Positions 63,327-64,000 of a stretch of 64,000 nucleotides of DNA are shown here, one piece after another. The notes under the pieces were generated by a model. That model saw only the letters and a list, made by a program, of their open reading frames with translations, did no database searches and was not told the origin of the DNA. The DNA comes from G963556115 sp963678205 (GTDB lineage Bacteria > Planctomycetota > SZUA-567): contig OY782760.1 of assembly GCA_963678205.1 (NCBI GenBank), positions 1,116,001 through 1,180,000 of the forward strand, given 5' to 3'. How positions within the stretch are numbered: position 1 is the stretch's first letter; the number at the start of each line of letters is the position of its first letter. Made by a program: the position numbers and the translations under genes.

Positions 63327-63785
63327 ATGCAAGGCTATATTTATCGCTCAGCTGAGATAAGTGATGTACAGAGGTTAGTCTTTATTGAAAATTTGTGTTT
63401 TGTCTCAGATAGAATAAGTGAAAAGCAGTTTAAACATCTGATATTAAAGGGGAAAGTGCTATTTATCGTAATATGTAAAACTGAAGATACTCGTCCTATA
63501 GGCTATGGGTTGTGTTTTACTCCTGCAAAGCGTTCTACAGCCAGACTTTATTCATTAGTCATATTGCCAGATTTTAGAGGGCAAAGGTTGGCATTGAGTT
63601 TACTTGAGCTATTATTGGTTAGGTTACAGGAGAAGAACTATAAATTCTGTAATCTTGAAGTACGAGAAAGTGACAAAAAAACTCAGAAGCTATACGAATA
63701 TTTTGGGTTTAGTTTTATAAAGCGGATAGCAAATTATTATCAGGATGGAGAGGCTGCATTAAGAATGAGAGCCGCCATTATATAG
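63327..63785 (+). CDS. GNAT N-acetyltransferase partner of the ATP-grasp ligase
   Basis: 152 residues. GNAT core with the acetyl-CoA loop VILPDFRGQRLALSLL (RGQ motif, residues about 75-90) and the C-terminal YEYFGFSFIKRIANYYQDGEAAL. It starts directly after the ligase stop. In related loci this protein is fused to a C39/papain-like peptidase or stands beside one; no such domain follows before the tRNA. Role: possibly acetylates the product of the ligase or an amino group. Stand-alone GNATs are hard to place, so function is inferred from the neighbour. Confidence 0.82.
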   Translation: MQGYIYRSAEISDVQRLVFIENLCFVSDRISEKQFKHLILKGKVLFIVICKTEDTRPIGYGLCFTPAKRSTARLYSLVILPDFRGQRLALSLLELLLVRLQEKNYKFCNLEVRESDKKTQKLYEYFGFSFIKRIANYYQDGEAALRMRAAII

Positions 63786-63836
63786 TATTCTCAATGTTAT
63801 TAAAATTTTTCAGTGAAATATGTTATTTACTAAAAA

Positions 63837-63914
63837 TGGTCGGGGAGACAGGATTTGAACCTGCGGCCTGCTGCTCCCAAAGCAGCCGCGCTAGCCAAGC
63901 TGCGCCACTCCCCG
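63837..63914 (-). tRNA. tRNA-Pro (TGG anticodon)
   Basis: Complement strand. Acceptor CGGGGAG pairs with CTCCCCG; anticodon loop TTTGGGA gives TGG (63877-63879); T arm and D arm are complete, and CCA is encoded (63837-63839). A T-rich stretch follows on the minus strand and may terminate transcription. Confidence 0.95.
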
Positions 63915-64000
63915 ATAATCAAGTAACTTATTTGATTTATATAATTTAGCTATATTAATAGTAATTGCAAGAGGTTAATGATTATTTATTGTTGAATGTT

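Overview
The window looks like a chromosomal segment of a low-GC, Gram-negative, motile bacterium. A lipoprotein-rich envelope, an exosortase/PEP-CTERM sorting gene, a TRAP transporter, a FliA-type sigma factor and a chemoreceptor all point that way. The mix (exosortase-EpsI fusion, large TPR protein, Na/Pi cotransporter with Ig-like N-terminus, hybrid cluster protein, many sugar ABC systems) would suit the PVC group, Lentisphaerota-like, but nothing here proves the phylum. The standard genetic code is used, and most starts are ATG with clear AGGAG-type ribosome sites.

Layout. 1-605: 5' part of a FliA/WhiG-type sigma factor (minus). 964-7091: a PEP-CTERM protein with a P-domain-like fold, then an exosortase-EpsI fusion translationally coupled to a giant TPR protein (minus). 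7399-9183: murJ. 9163-9488: a non-coding region with strong RNA-like structure and its own promoter. 9814-10664: rplM-rpsI. 11046-16675: metK, a stand-alone receiver protein, a periplasmic FKBP isomerase, a tiny Cys-rich lipoprotein and tkt. 17213-25025: ribokinase, then an alpha-glucoside unit (ATPase, GH13 glucosidase, binding protein, two permeases). 25497-30950: argB-argD-argF-rph-rdgB-ROK kinase from a near-consensus promoter. 31062-35964: TRAP transporter plus DHDPS-family lyase, with a divergent IclR regulator.

36012-36163: a small minus-strand transcription unit that is either a structured sRNA or a leaderless 38-codon gene. 36359-40054: lipoprotein Na/Pi cotransporter and a Tat-exported amidase. 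40192-44043: ROK repressor, AllA-like protein, SDR and an orphan sugar-binding protein. 44076-48547: zinc-ribbon protein, hcp, cobT, zupT and tRNA-Glu. 49478-51814: chemoreceptor. 51815-53032: AT-rich stretch without genes. 53033-53403: decayed acetyltransferase. 53606-61711: LacI regulator, ribose-type ABC importer, MtnK, MtnA and a class II aldolase. 61878-63785: RLAN/ATP-grasp ligase plus GNAT. 63837-63914: tRNA-Pro.

The most interesting units are four: the predicted importer plus DHAP-shunt pathway for methylthioribose or 5-deoxyribose; the RLAN-ATP-grasp/GNAT pair, which may make a peptide-like product; two probable novel small RNAs (about 9163-9455 and 36020-36129); and a 21-bp element, 20/21 identical, placed 211-219 bp upstream of both the FliA-type sigma factor and the chemoreceptor. 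All functions are inferred from sequence reading alone; no database search was run.
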